Positions 48,359 to 58,895 of a DNA stretch of 64,000 nt are shown here, in pieces (within the stretch, counting starts at the first letter, position 1; each line of letters starts with the position of its first letter). Source of the DNA: Balamuthia mandrillaris (Eukaryota > Discosea > Longamoebia > Balamuthiidae); contig JAVKOQ010000025.1 of NCBI GenBank assembly GCA_031835245.1, positions 117,001 to 181,000 on the forward strand. The letters run 5' to 3'. The notes below the pieces were generated by a model. It was not told the DNA's origin and made no database searches. It saw only the letters and a list, made by a program, of their open reading frames with translations. A program made the position numbers and the translations under genes.

Positions 48359-49121
48359 TTCCTCTCTCTCCTCTCTCCTCTCTCTCTCTCCTCTCTCCTC
48401 TCTCCTCTCTCCTCTCTCCTCTCTCTTCTCTCTCTGTTCTCTCTTCTCTCTCTCTCTCTCTCGCTCTTTCTCTTTCCCTTCCTTACAGTCCATTCATTTC
48501 TTTTTCTTACCACTTGAAACCAAACTTTAGGGAGGAGCACTGGCCATGAAGATCGCTCTGGACCATCCAGAGATTGTGGAGCGCCTTGTGGTGGTGGATG
48601 TTGCGCCCATCAACCACCCTTCTTCCTCCGCTGAGGACTCCAAGTTCTCCACCTACTTTGACGCCATGAGGTCCCTTCCGCTCTCCAACCTTCGCAGCAA
48701 GACTCAAGCCACCGAGTTCTTGTTGCCATTGGTCAAAGATCCCGTGCTTTGTGCCTTTCTCATCACAAACCTCGTCAAGCAGTCACCATCAGGAGAAGGA
48801 AATGGAGGAGCAGAAGGCGCCGGGGAGTTCCAATGGAGATGCAACATTGAGGCGTTGGCAAAGCATGTCTCCTCCATTCGTGACTTTGAAAGCCTCATGA
48901 CTTCTGGGAAAAGGTTTGAAGGGCCGACATTGTTTGTGAGGGGGAGCAAAAGCGAGTATGTTCCTTCCTCGGCGGAGCCACGCATCAAGGAGCTGTTCCC
49001 AAAGGCAAAGATAGCCACGGTGGAGGATGCGGGTCATTGGGTCCATTTCGAACAGCCTCATCGTTTCCTGAAGACGGTCACTCCATTTCTTTCTGCTTCT
49101 GCTTCTTATCATCATTCCTGA
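47622..49121 (+). CDS. ABHD11: ABHD11-like alpha/beta hydrolase, probably mitochondrial
   Basis: Exons are 47622..48167 and 48531..49121, giving 378 residues. The first ~90 residues are Ser/Thr/Arg-rich without acidic residues, consistent with a mitochondrial presequence. The fold shows AMFVLHGLLGCGLNWRTLAK, DIYLVDLRNHGQSAHSEDTS and the nucleophile elbow FGHSM/GGALAMKIAL spanning the intron. VVVDVAPINHP is next, then the late strand TLFVRGSKSEYV and the catalytic His in VEDAGHWVHFEQPHRFL. The order and spacing match ABHD11, a mitochondrial thioesterase-like hydrolase. The acid residue is less certain. The single intron is dominated by a 230-bp CT-rich tract. In-frame codons continue upstream to ~47076 but without good composition. 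Confidence 0.88.
48240..48475. repeat. CT-rich tract in ABHD11-like intron
   Basis: Some 235 bp almost entirely of C and T, made of (CT)n, CTCTGTT and CCTCT units. It lies between the GHSM and GGALA codons on the sense strand. Confidence 0.95.
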
Positions 49122-49236
49122 TTGCAAGAAATCTCTTTTTGGTTGTTCCTCCATTCTTCTCTCAGCGCTTCTTTTGCATAGTTGGTTGCAAAGGGATAGT
49201 CGAACGAGGAGAGGAGAAAGAGGAAAGAAACAAGGA

Positions 49237-50231
49237 TTATTGATGTGGCGGAGCAAAAGTAGAAGGAGAGGACCAAGCGATGGTGGTAAGAGCAGCGAAG
49301 GCCATGGCTGCCGTTTCTACACGTAACCTATTGTTTCCGAGGCAGAGCCCGACGGCACCATACCGCCGCAACAACTGCTTTTCCTCTGGACTAAAGTCTC
49401 CTTCTGGCCCTTTTGTAGTGTTAGTAAAGAAATGAAAAGAACGAACGAAAAATAAAAGAGAAAAGAAGGCAAACCAATGCACATGGCGATGGAAGAAGAA
49501 GGAGGGTGTGGATGAGCAGCTAAATATGAAAATAGGCTCTTGCCTTCCCACTGGTTCGCTTCACCACCCAAACTCTCTCCTGGCATACACCCCCACAACA
49601 ATGTCGTTCCTGTCCTATTCTCTACACCTTCTTCCTTTCTTCTTTCTTCATGTTGTTCTTCTTCTTCTTCCTTTTTTTTCCTTCTGTTTGTTGTCTCTTG
49701 TTGTTGTTGCTGCTGTTGGAAACACTGCTGAAGAAACTCAGCGAGAGATAGCGGCTGACTGACCAAAGGAACGTGCAACCGAAGGCTCTGCTTGCTGGAC
49801 TCCTGTGCAATGCGCTGCCACCGATCCACACGAAGCTCTTTCGGCAGCAGCACCGCTCGACTGGTGAGCAGGGGCTGAATCCGATCGACCCCCAACTCGG
49901 TCAGTTTGCTCACTAACAGGTCTGACCTGTTGCCTTTAGGCATAGCCACAGCAAGGACGTAGTTCACTCGCGACAAAGCGGAAGAAGAGGAAGAAGTGGA
50001 AGTGGAAGAGGAAGAGGTTTGAAGTAGTGCTTCCTGTTTGGAGATGGAGGAAAGGGTGGCGGTGAGGAGGCCGCCACGACCGTCAAAGAGCTCCACCTGA
50101 TCGCCTGGTTTCAAGCGGAGGACATGCACCACGTGATGACGCTCCTTGCCTTGGAGCACGTACGGCTTTCCTCCCATCGGCGGCAATGCCTCCACCAAGA
50201 ACCGTGGCAGCTGGCGTTTCGTAGCTCCCAT
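49237..50231 (-). CDS. RsmE-family RNA (16S/SSU m3U) methyltransferase, SPOUT fold
   Basis: Exons are 50231..49475 and 49409..49237, giving 309 residues. RsmE methylates U1498 of bacterial 16S rRNA; eukaryotic copies usually act in organelles. The PUA-like N-terminus includes LQGKERHHVVHVLRLKPGDQ and VELFDGRGGLL. The SPOUT core begins VNYVLAVAMPKGNRSDLLVS then KLTELGVDRIQPLLTSRAVL and ESSKQSLRLHVPLV. The SAM-knot motif is formed across the intron as GPEGDFSPEEKQLL, with VGLCLGNNRLRVETAAMA after it. A Gln/Lys/Glu-rich insertion (~40 residues) separates the halves. An obvious presequence is absent, so organelle targeting is only inferred. Confidence 0.88.
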
Positions 50232-50404
50232 CTCTTCTTTCTTTTTTGATATATAATTTTTATCGATTATTATTCCGTTAATATCGTATCTTTTCCAATA
50301 TTTTTGGAAAAATTGCTCCAATATTTCCCTTTTATGCACATTTATTAAGGTATTAAATAACACCTAAAAATTCGAGTAGCAGAGAGAGAGCGCACTCTCT
50401 GGGC

Positions 50405-50896
50405 TCACTCTGCGGCAAGGGGAGGACCCACCACGATGACGCCGTTGTCCTGCGCCTTCTGCATGATCTTCGAAGGGTCGATGGGCTCCGGCTCAGGCGT
50501 GCCGGCCTCCCTGAAGAAGGTGGTGACCGACCGGCTGCCTCCAGGGCAGATGAAGGCCAGGAGCTTGGCCGGCTGCTCGGTGCGGTTCACGTAGGTGTGA
50601 GGGCAGCCCGGCGGGAGGACCAACGTGGTGCCGGCCCCGATGAGCCGCTCCTCCCCCTCGTTGCCGCTCTTGATGGCCAGGGTGCCCGCCAGCAGGTGCA
50701 GCGTCTCGGTCTGGTGCTCGTGGAGGTGCATGGGCGGGGAGGAGCGCGGAGGGATGGTGAGCTCCAGCACGTCAAAGGCCTCGCTGAGGTGCTTATAGAC
50801 CACGCGATCGTGGCCGATGTGGGTGACAGGGGCCGCCACCGACTCGTCGGGAGCCAGGATGAAAGGGGGTGGAGGCGCAGAGCTGCTGCTTGCCAT
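50405..50896 (-). CDS. Single-domain cupin protein
   Basis: An intronless frame of 163 residues. Cupin motif 1 reads PPMHLHEHQTETLHLLAGTL with the HxHx(3-4)E ligand pattern, and motif 2 is LPPGCPHTYVNRTEQP, with His. This is the conserved double-stranded beta-helix for binding a metal. The C-terminus FFREAGTPEPEPIDPSKIMQ is typical of small cupins of the quercetinase-like group, but substrate is unknown. The frame stays open further upstream with poor composition, so MASSSSAPPPP at 50896 was taken as start. GC content is higher than in the neighbours. Confidence 0.85.
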   Translation of the reverse strand: MASSSSAPPPPFILAPDESVAAPVTHIGHDRVVYKHLSEAFDVLELTIPPRSSPPMHLHEHQTETLHLLAGTLAIKSGNEGEERLIGAGTTLVLPPGCPHTYVNRTEQPAKLLAFICPGGSRSVTTFFREAGTPEPEPIDPSKIMQKAQDNGVIVVGPPLAAE

Positions 50897-51275
50897 TTGT
50901 TCAACAACTGATGAGTACTTTGCTGTGCTATAGCCGCTTTCTTTTTTTGAAGTATTAAAAAAAAAAGAGCTACACATGGGCAATATAGAAAATATTGTAG
51001 ACAATATAACAATCCCCTGGGCCCGTTGCTTCTCATGGCCCCCTTCACTCATTGAGCCACGAAAGGACAACAAGAATGGGAGGCAGAAGCTTTGAAAAGG
51101 AGGAAGATGGGTCATGGAAAAAAAAAAAACGGGTTGAATAACGCTGTATTTTATAGCTTGGCCTGTTTGGTCTGTTCACACGTCGTGGAAGAAAGGGAGG
51201 AGAAAGAAGAAAGGAGAGAAAGAAACGTGGAGAAGAAAGAAGAACAAAGAAAGGAAGGAAGCAAAACAAGAATGG
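50897..51275. other. Intergenic region
   Basis: A/T- and GAA-rich sequence between the cupin start and the ACBP 3' end. Short open frames on both strands have no convincing features. Confidence 0.4.
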
Positions 51276-52102
51276 TTAACAAAGCAATTGATGAAAGGAT
51301 GAGAGGTGGGTAACCTCAACGTAACCAGCCAGTTTCTTCCAGTCAGGTTGTACCTGGCTGACCATCGCAACGTACTTCTTCTTGGCATCTATTTTGCTAA
51401 TAGAACCTAACTCCTTCCATGCATTCCTTTCATTGTAACGGGAGTGAGGAAGAAGAAGAGGAAGAGGAAGAGGAAGAAGAAGAAGAAGAAGAAGAAGAAG
51501 AAGAAGAACAAGAAGAAGAAGAAGAAGAAGAAGAACAAGAAGAGCAAGAATAATAAGAAGAAGAAGGACAAGAAGGAGGAGGAGGAGGAGAAGTAGAAGA
51601 AGAAGAGGAAGAAAAAGAAGAACAAGAACAAGCACAACAACAAGAACGCAAGATAACGGGATGAAAGCAGAGCAAAGAGGAACGAAGCAGAATATGAAGG
51701 ACAAAAAACCATTTGTATCTCTTAATGACGTCGAGCCTAGAGGGAGCCTTGGTGGTGTTCGGACCTTCGGTGGCTTGCTTGAACAAACCGTAAAACTTCA
51801 ACTTTTGCTCGTTACTTTGTTTTGTTTTTTTGTAGTAAAGAAAACGTGAGCGTCTTCTGTTGGTTTTTTTTCAAAAAGAGCAAAATGAAAAACCCACCTG
51901 ATCTCGGGCATCTTGGCTTGCACGCCAGGAGCAGGGCCTTTCGTGATCAAACGAACGGCTGCCTCAAATTCTGCGAGCAAGTTCATTATTTTTTTTGTTT
52001 AAAAAACCAAAAAAAAAAATCATGACGTGTAACCAAACAAGGTGCCTTCACCATGAAGCGCAGTTACACACCTTTGTCGATGGTTGCGGGATCTTGAGCC
52101 AT
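51276..52102 (-). CDS. ACBP: Acyl-CoA-binding protein (ACBP)
   Basis: Exons are 52102..52072, 51970..51898, 51814..51710 and 51426..51276, giving 119 residues against the usual ~86-90. ACBP carries long-chain acyl-CoAs in the cytosol. The four-helix motifs are EFEAAVRLITKGPAPG, NEQKLKFYGLFKQATEG, SRLDVIKRYKWNAWKELGSI and DAKKKYVAMVSQVQPDW, with the conserved YGLFKQAT and KWNAW patches that bind the CoA moiety. The tail after DWKKLAGYVEVTH may be read-through into an intron, so the true stop could be in another exon. Intron 3 holds a (GAA)n tract, sense (TTC)n. Confidence 0.88.
51454..51640. repeat. (GAA)n tract in ACBP intron 3
   Basis: A 185-bp AAG/GAA repeat with ACA and GGA interruptions. 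It reads as a pyrimidine triplet repeat on the gene's sense strand. Confidence 0.95.
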
Positions 52103-52269
52103 CTCACTCTGCGTCGAACAAGTTTGAGCTTCTTCTTTTCTTTCTCTTCTCTTGGGCTGATCAAATGCTGATCGATGACAATTTTTGATATTTCATTGGT
52201 TTTGAAATTTCGTATCCAATCATTATTCAAAAACAAAGAGAGAAAAAAAAGCGGAGAGAAAGAAAAGAA

Positions 52270-53217
52270 ATGGCTTCTTCTTCCGCCAATGTGGGCTTCA
52301 AGGAGTGCGTTCGTTGCGGCAAGGCGGGTGCCCTGCGCTGCTCTCGCTGCAAAGCCGTGTTCTACTGCTCGGCCGCTTGTCAGCGGGCTCATTGGCAGAG
52401 CGGCCATCGCGGCCAGTGCAAAATCCTCTCCGAACAAGAGACTATCAACTACATTTCTGCCTCCGACTCCGCCGCTACAGCGAAATCAACTGCAGCTGCT
52501 GCTTCTTCTTCTCCTGTTGTGGCTTCTTTTGCTTCGCCACAACCAGTTGTTCAAGGCGCTGGCAGAAAGAACCTCCGCAGTTCTGCAGGCGCTCAACAAC
52601 AACAGCTGCAACCAAGCGAAGCTGAATTGCTTGGCTATGAACCGCTCTTTCCGCTTTCTAGAGGTTCTTTTTGTTCTTGTTCTTGTTCTTGTGCTTGTGC
52701 TTGTTGTTCTTGTTCTTCGTTATTCTTCGTTATTCTTCGTTCTTCTTGTTCTTCTTCTTCTTCTTCTTCTTCTTCTTCTTCTTCTTCTTCTTCTTCTTCT
52801 TCTTCTTCTTCTTCTTCTTCTTCTTCTTTTCTTTTTCTTCTTCTTTTTTCACTCACTCGCAGTTCCTTCAATGACACAGTGAACCAGCTGATAACCTTCA
52901 GGCCACCGAAAGAACGACAAGGCACTGGTCTGCGCAATGTGGGCAACACTTGCTTCATGAACTCGGTGCTGCAGTGCTTTGTGCATACGTTGCCGTTGCA
53001 GACCTTTCTGATGCATGGGGATCACACCAAGACTTGTTCGTTTTTGCTGTTCTTATTGTCGTTGTTCTTGTTCTTCTTATCGTCCCTCTTGTTCTCGTTC
53101 TTTCGTTTTTCTTCTTGCTATGTGTAACGTTTTGTCTAACAGGTCAACTTGCCAACGCACAGTTTTGTGCATTGTGCGCCTTGGAGCGGCACTGCAAATA
53201 CGTTAGCTTTGCCTTCC

Positions 53218-53249
<32 letters not shown>

Positions 53250-55960
53250 TTTCTTTGGTCTCTCTCTGTGTTCCTATGCTACTTTCTCTTCTGGCTATTT
53301 TCTTCATAAACATAGCGACTAACAATAACATGAACCACAGGAGTTACAACTTTCTAATAGCTTCTTTCCGAAAGAAATATTTTTAAACTTACAACGTATA
53401 CCATCCCTGTTCTGTGATATACTAAAAAGAGAGAGAAAAGAGCAGAGAGAAAAGAGAAGAGAGCCAGAGAGAAACACATTTACTTGCTCTTAACTGAATA
53501 TTTTTACATAGATTTCGGCGAGTTCCGTCTATTTACTCAAGAGGACGCTCATGTAAGTTTGTTCAGTAGTGTAAAAATGAGTTAATAATCACTTACTGTC
53601 ACTTTGTTTCTTTTCAGGAATTTGCGTTAGGAGTGCTGACTGGAATGCATCAAAGCGCGGTGCATAATGCTAGAGTCACAGGGTCCAGCTCCTTGCCTCG
53701 TTCTCCATTATTCATCTCTTCTTTCTTGTTATTTTGTGCTTACGTTATTCTTGTTATTTCTTCCATCAGACAACTGAAAAACCCAAAACAGGAAGAAACA
53801 TCTATTGTGCACCGGTTGTTTGGAGGCCACACGTTGAGCCTTCTGAAATGCAATAGTTGCTCTAACGTGATTACCCACCGAGAGCCTTTCTTGGATCTCA
53901 ACTTGGAGCTCTCTCATGGCGCCTCTTTGGAAGAAGCTCTTCATGTTTATTCCAACATAGAACACTTGAATGAAGATGTTGGTTATAAGTGTGAAAAGTA
54001 TGTTTTCCACTCTCTTTACCTTTTGCTTTCTCTGTCTTATTTAACATCACTATTGAATAGGTGTAACAAGGTGGTTTCAGCACAGAAGCAATTGACCATC
54101 GATGAGTCTCCAAATATTTTGGTTATTCAGTTGAAGAGATTCGACGTAATGCATGGCGGAGGCAAAATCAACAAAACTGTCGTCTTCAACGAACAACTCG
54201 ACCTTACCAAGTTTATGAGCTTCGACAAAAAGGTTTCTTTGCTCTCTTCTCGTCTGCTTGTCTGTTCTCCTCTCGTTTCTTACGTCAGAGAACAAACGAA
54301 GGGAAGCGGAACAGATCACATCTATGAGTTATACGCTGTAATAGTGCATTACGGTAGAACCATGTTCTCAGGACATTACGTAGCCTTTGTAAAGAGCGAG
54401 GGGACATGGTACCTCTTTGACGATGAACAGGTGCTGGAAGTCAATTCTGCCATCGTGTTGAAGCAAAATGCATACATGCTGTTCTATAGGAAGAAGCTTG
54501 CCTCTTCTTCATTGTCTCTGTCTGCTTCTGCTGTCGCAGAACCTTCTGTTGGTACTTCTGCTCAACAATCGCCAGCACCTGTAACTACAACGAATGCGCT
54601 TCGTCGTTCAAACAAGAAAAAGCGAGGAGGAAAAAGGTATGCCTTTTGCATCTAAGATACATTGGGCACAACAAAAGACAGAATCAACGCAAGAGCGAGA
54701 ATGAGAGAAGTATTACAAATAAGAAGATCTGACAACACCACGAAAACAGGAACAAGAATAAAGCAGCAAGCGCAACAACCAAACAAGAGCCTACCGGCGG
54801 GAACGGACAACAGCCAGATACCAAGACAGAACAAGTTTCAAAGGAAGAAATCGAAACCACTGCTACAGCAACAGAACCGGAGAAGGAGGGAAGTGATGAC
54901 AAAACGAACAAGAAACTTCCCAAGTACAGAGTCTTTTACAACGAACAAGAAATAGACGGAGACAGCTTTATCAAAGACCTTACGGTTGCTGTGGAAGCTC
55001 CTGCTTTGGTACATTCTGCGTTCTTCATTCTTTTGTTATGACTTTTTTTCCGCTTTAATACTTTTTTTTTCGTCAAAACAGCAATCAACAGCAAATGAAA
55101 TAAGTGCCACACTCCGAAAAGACGGGCAGCTCTCGCTTAACTTTCCACTCGAATACGCGCCTTTGTCTGTATCCTTGTTCTTCTTCTTGTTCTTCTTGTT
55201 CTTCTTCTTTATCTCCTCTTCTTGATCTCTCAAAATGCTATTTTTTCTGGTTTATTTTCCTTCATTTATCTTATTTACTTTAAAGCTTTGCTTTCCATTT
55301 GAAGTGGAAACATCTTCTGCAAAAGCAAATTATTTCAACGCAATAGGCACCCTCTTGCTAACTGTTCCTGTCCGTTCTCTCGCTTCTACTGATAACAACG
55401 AAGAACAAACACAAGAAGAGCAAGAAGAAAGCACATTGCAAGTGGTAATAGAGGAACAGAAAGACAAAGTCAGTCTTGAAGATTTAGGAGTGAACACTGA
55501 ATTGGAACTGAATTTGCAGCCTGTTGCCGATGAGAAGGAGGAAAAGGAAGAGAAACAGCAAGAAACTATCGACAAAGCAAGGGAAAAACAAACCAAGGTA
55601 TTCCATTCTTTCTTTTCTTTAATTCACTTTCTTCTTCTCACGCTAAAATGTCTCGGTAAACAGGAATCGGAGCCACTGCCATTCCTCAACCAGCAGATGT
55701 ACCTGAAGATGATGCAAGAGGGAACCAACAAAGAAGAGGCATCCTATCCACAACTCTACGAGGACATCAAACAATATTATTTCTCTCTTCGGAGGGATCC
55801 TCTTCGCGCGAGGCAAAGATTGCTCTTCAACGAACAGTCATCTGCTTCGTCTGCTTCTTCTTCGGCTTTGGGCGGAGGAGAGACCAAAAAGGTTGGGCGA
55901 AATGACATGTGCCCTTGTGGCAGTCAACGCAAGTACAAAGTGTGTCATGGGCGCGTCTAG
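52270..55960 (+). CDS. MYND-USP-CS-SEC-C ubiquitin-specific protease
   Basis: Thirteen exons (52270..52663, 52880..53035, 53143..53201, 53341..53395, 53512..53552, 53618..53682, 53770..53997, 54061..54232, 54302..54636, 54750..55008, 55082..55168, 55286..55597, 55664..55960) give 819 residues. An N-terminal MYND zinc finger ([31 protein letters not shown]) leads into a USP domain. The USP has its Cys in [17 protein letters not shown], His in [12 protein letters not shown], Asp in WYLFDDEQV, and zinc CxxC pairs LLKCNSCSN and KCEKCNKV. After a Lys/Gln/Glu linker comes a CS/p23- or PIH1-CS-like segment ([36 protein letters not shown]). The end carries a SEC-C zinc motif, [20 protein letters not shown]. 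No in-frame ATG opens the CS part separately, which supports one gene. USP19 also combines CS, MYND and USP, in another order. Confidence 0.75.
52738..52830. repeat. (CTT)n tract in USP intron 1
   Basis: About 30 TTC/CTT units on the sense strand, ending ~45 bp before the chosen acceptor. Confidence 0.95.
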
Positions 55961-56129
55961 AGAGAAAAAGAAAACAACAACAACAACAAAAAAATTGTGT
56001 GTAATCGTGAATACGCCACAGAGGAGATAAGACACGAGCGTAGCGAGGATAGAGGACCTGAGCCACTACAAAAGAGAGACAAATTAACCGTGCTCTACTG
56101 TAGCGGTGGACGCTCTCCCATGAGAGCTG

Positions 56130-56459
56130 TTAGTCCATGTGCTTGGCTATCTGGAGGATGGCAGGTTCTCTTGCACCTGTCGCACCGTTCACGCGCTTGT
56201 CCAAGAAGAAGCTCTCAGCCGCTGCTTGACCGAAAGGAAGAAAGAGTAAGGCCTTGTGCGCTGCAGGCAGGAACAACCAGAAAAGCTCTTCTCTTCCCTC
56301 GAAAAAAGTCTGGCAGAGGGACGAGAGACGGTGGTGCAGTTGAAACTGCAGTGGAGAAGAGAGGAGCAAGCTCGATGCCCCCCGAACCCTTGTCCTCACA
56401 GACATGGGACGAAATTCAATCCATCCGCTGATTGCCTCGTTGAGATGAGCGAATAGCAC
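56130..56459 (-). CDS. Hypothetical 109-residue protein
   Basis: ATG 56459 opens a frame with hydrophobic and aromatic segments (FEGREELFWLFLPAAHKALL, FLPFGQAAAESFFLDKRVNG) and a C-terminus PAILQIAKHMD. Composition is protein-like and no repeats are involved, but no family is recognised and the opposite strand is also open. It lies between the USP 3' end and the beta-propeller gene. Confidence 0.3.
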   Translation of the reverse strand: MLFAHLNEAISGWIEFRPMSVRTRVRGASSLLLSSPLQFQLHHRLSSLCQTFFEGREELFWLFLPAAHKALLFLPFGQAAAESFFLDKRVNGATGAREPAILQIAKHMD

Positions 56460-56784
56460 TTTTCGTTACCCACTCCCTTTTCGTAGGAAAATAGTCAGCC
56501 GGTTTCCAACGCTCTCTACGAAACGGCGGCACGTGCGGGTGGTTGCGATCTGTGCTTAGCCCGCCAATCGAATCCTCCCGGCTAAAATAAGCGGCTGTTT
56601 ATCTATTCATTATAACACCATTAAGTTGTTTCGGCTAACAAGCTCTGCAGTCTTGTGCGGTCTTTTTATACTCCTGCACCCACCACCTTTTTATCTTCAT
56701 CCTCTGCCACAACAACAACCACTTCTTCACAGTTGTCCTTTTAGCACAAACTCTTACGAGAACTCAACAAACATACCTCTCACA
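56460..56784. promoter_or_regulatory. Intergenic region upstream of beta-propeller gene
   Basis: Contains complementary ends AGCCGG (56497) and CCGGCT (56578-56583) around a GC-rich hairpin-forming segment. The T-rich stretch near 56640-56760 is a likely leader for the gene at 56785. Confidence 0.35.
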
Positions 56785-58677
56785 ATGCGCATTACGATAC
56801 TCACGCTGTGTGCCTTGCTTGGCCTGTGGGCTTTGGCAGGGCAGGGGCAAGAGCTTGCGGCCGGATGGAGCAAAGCCCACGCCGACCTCCGCAACTCCAA
56901 TGTGCACCCCACCACTGGCGCCATTCGTTCCCTTGACAACACCGAGGTACTCCACTTCTTACTTGCTGTCCTGTCTCCCTTGGGCGATGGAAAACAGAAT
57001 ATATGTTAACCTTCGTTTACAGTTCGTGGTTCTGTTTGAAGAGGAGTGGGAAAACGGAGGGGCAGCCCACGACCAAGAAGGAAACAGCTACTTTCCCGCC
57101 ACGCACACTCTTTTCCAGCTCAACAAAGAGGGAGACTGGACCTCCGGCCCTTTGTCTACTGAAAAGCATTACGGCCATGCCGCGGTGACAGACAACGGCA
57201 AAGTGGTGGTCCTTTCGGAACATTCCCTGGACGTCTTCGACTTGGCCACTCAAACGAACATTACCACCAGCTGGGATACAATTGATTATGTCCTGCAGGG
57301 CTCCTCCGCTGTTGTTGGTTTGTCCCTCTCTGTTCTCTCTGTTCTCTCTCTCTCTCTCTCTCTCTTCTTTCTCTTGGTACATTGTTTAACAAAAAAACAA
57401 AAATAGTGGACGGATTGATCTACGTCCTCAACTCGGATGGAGAGATGATGGTCTTTGACTTTGACCTCCAACTGCAAGCCTTCAACAACGCCTCCAGGTA
57501 CTGGGACCAATCGACCTCTCTGGATTTCTGCACGCCCGCCACGGATGGCCAAGGCACCTTTTACTTCTTCACCGAGTCCGGTGATTCAGGTGTGGTGTTT
57601 GCCATCCGTTTCCCTGAGAACGAGCTTCTGTGGAACCGCTCCATGGCGGGGCTGGACCCTCTTCCTTCTCTGGGAACCTACCCAACGAAGGGTTCGCCTT
57701 CTCTCTCTGAAGATGGTACCCGCTTGTTTGTGGTGAGTAGCTGCTCTTATAATTCTCGCTTTGGGCAACTTCTCTCGGCTGAATAGGTTTTTTTTATTTG
57801 CAGCCTGTGGCCACAGGAGGAGTGGTAGCATTAGACACCAGCAACGGTGACTTGGTCTGGGCTACCGCCATTGCTGACCTTTCGGAAGGAAGTTATTTCT
57901 CTGGCAAACTGGTTCCCACCATCAGTCCTGTGGATGGGTAATTCTTGAACCTACTAATACACTGCTTGCTTGTTGTTTTCTAACTGACTTGAACTCCCAG
58001 GGCGATCATTACCCATTGGATTCAGCTACCCAACGATACGGTGGTGGTGGTAGGCTTGGACCCTGAAACAGGAGAGCAAGTTCATCTTCTCAAAACGTTA
58101 ACCAACAAGGGAGGCGACATCTTTTCCCCAGGAGCTGTCTCAGCGGATGGAGTGTATTACTTTTCCGTGTACGGGGTCATGGGAGCTGTGGACTTGGAGA
58201 GCTTCGAGCTGCTGTGGTACCGCGAGGAAGAGTATGGCGTGGACTTCCAATCCATTTCCATCGCTGCTGATGGAAGCGTCTACTTCCCGCTTGAGTGGGA
58301 CTCCATCGCTGTGTTGAGTGCGTTTCTTCTCTTTCTTTGCTTTGTGATCCTTTTCGTCGTTGGTGTTTATTTAGTTTGTTTCCATTGCGTTTTGTTGTGC
58401 AGGATGCAAGGATGGTTTTGCTTTGGATGGCAGTGGAACATGCAGCGAGAGTTGCGCCCACGCCAATGCTCGCTTCATCGGCAGGAACCTTTGTGGATAC
58501 GACTGCGGGGAGGAGGTGGCTGTGCTGTTCCCTTTGGAGGAGCCTGGTTGTGATGCTTGCCAAGAGAACGAGTTTTGGTCTTTGGAGGAGCTGGCCTGTG
58601 TGGATGCTTCCTCTTCTTCAGAGGATGGTGATGGTTCTGGCAGCAACCGCCTTCAATCCTCTTTATTACCCTTGTAA
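56785..58677 (+). CDS. Secreted PQQ-type beta-propeller protein with Cys-rich C-terminus
   Basis: Exons are 56785..56946, 57023..57317, 57407..57732, 57804..57937, 58001..58317 and 58403..58677, giving 502 residues. The first residues ILTLCALLGLWALAGQGQ form a signal peptide. Propeller-like strands recur: AAVTDNGKVVVLSEHSLDVF, GLIYVLNSDGEMMVFDFDLQ, GGVVALDTSNGDLVWATAI and GVYYFSVYGVMGAVDLESFE, with the DxxxGxxxW signature of PQQ repeats. The last exon encodes a Cys-rich module (CKDGFALDGSGTCSESCAHA, FIGRNLCGYDCGEE, GCDACQENEFWS) resembling EGF/furin-type repeats. The tail DGDGSGSNRLQSSLLPL is short and lacks a clear GPI or membrane anchor. No PQQ-binding or catalytic residues can be assigned, so an adhesion or binding role is as likely as an enzyme. 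Confidence 0.75.
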
Positions 58678-58895
58678 ATGGGTTTGGTTCCCTGTGGGAA
58701 AAACAGATAAAACAACCTTTTGCCCTGCACCTCTCGAAGGAACCCTACAATCTTTGTCCAAAGTTTTGTGGAAACCGGTGGTTCGTGTTCGTTTTAACTG
58801 AACAGAAAAAATTTATAAAGGAGAATAAGGGAGAGTGAAGGTTACACTGTACCGCAACCGTATCACAACTACTATAGACCTTATCTTCCAAAAAA
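58678..58895. promoter_or_regulatory. Short intergenic region
   Basis: 218 bp between the propeller stop and the oxygenase start; holds the promoter of the latter. A TTTATAAAGG TATA-like element is at ~58811-58820. Confidence 0.4.

Noticed and set aside
56497-56583. 87-nt segment with AGCCGG/CCGGCT ends, the length of a type II tRNA
   Set aside because: The T arm does not pair (A-C at the loop base) and no A box is present.
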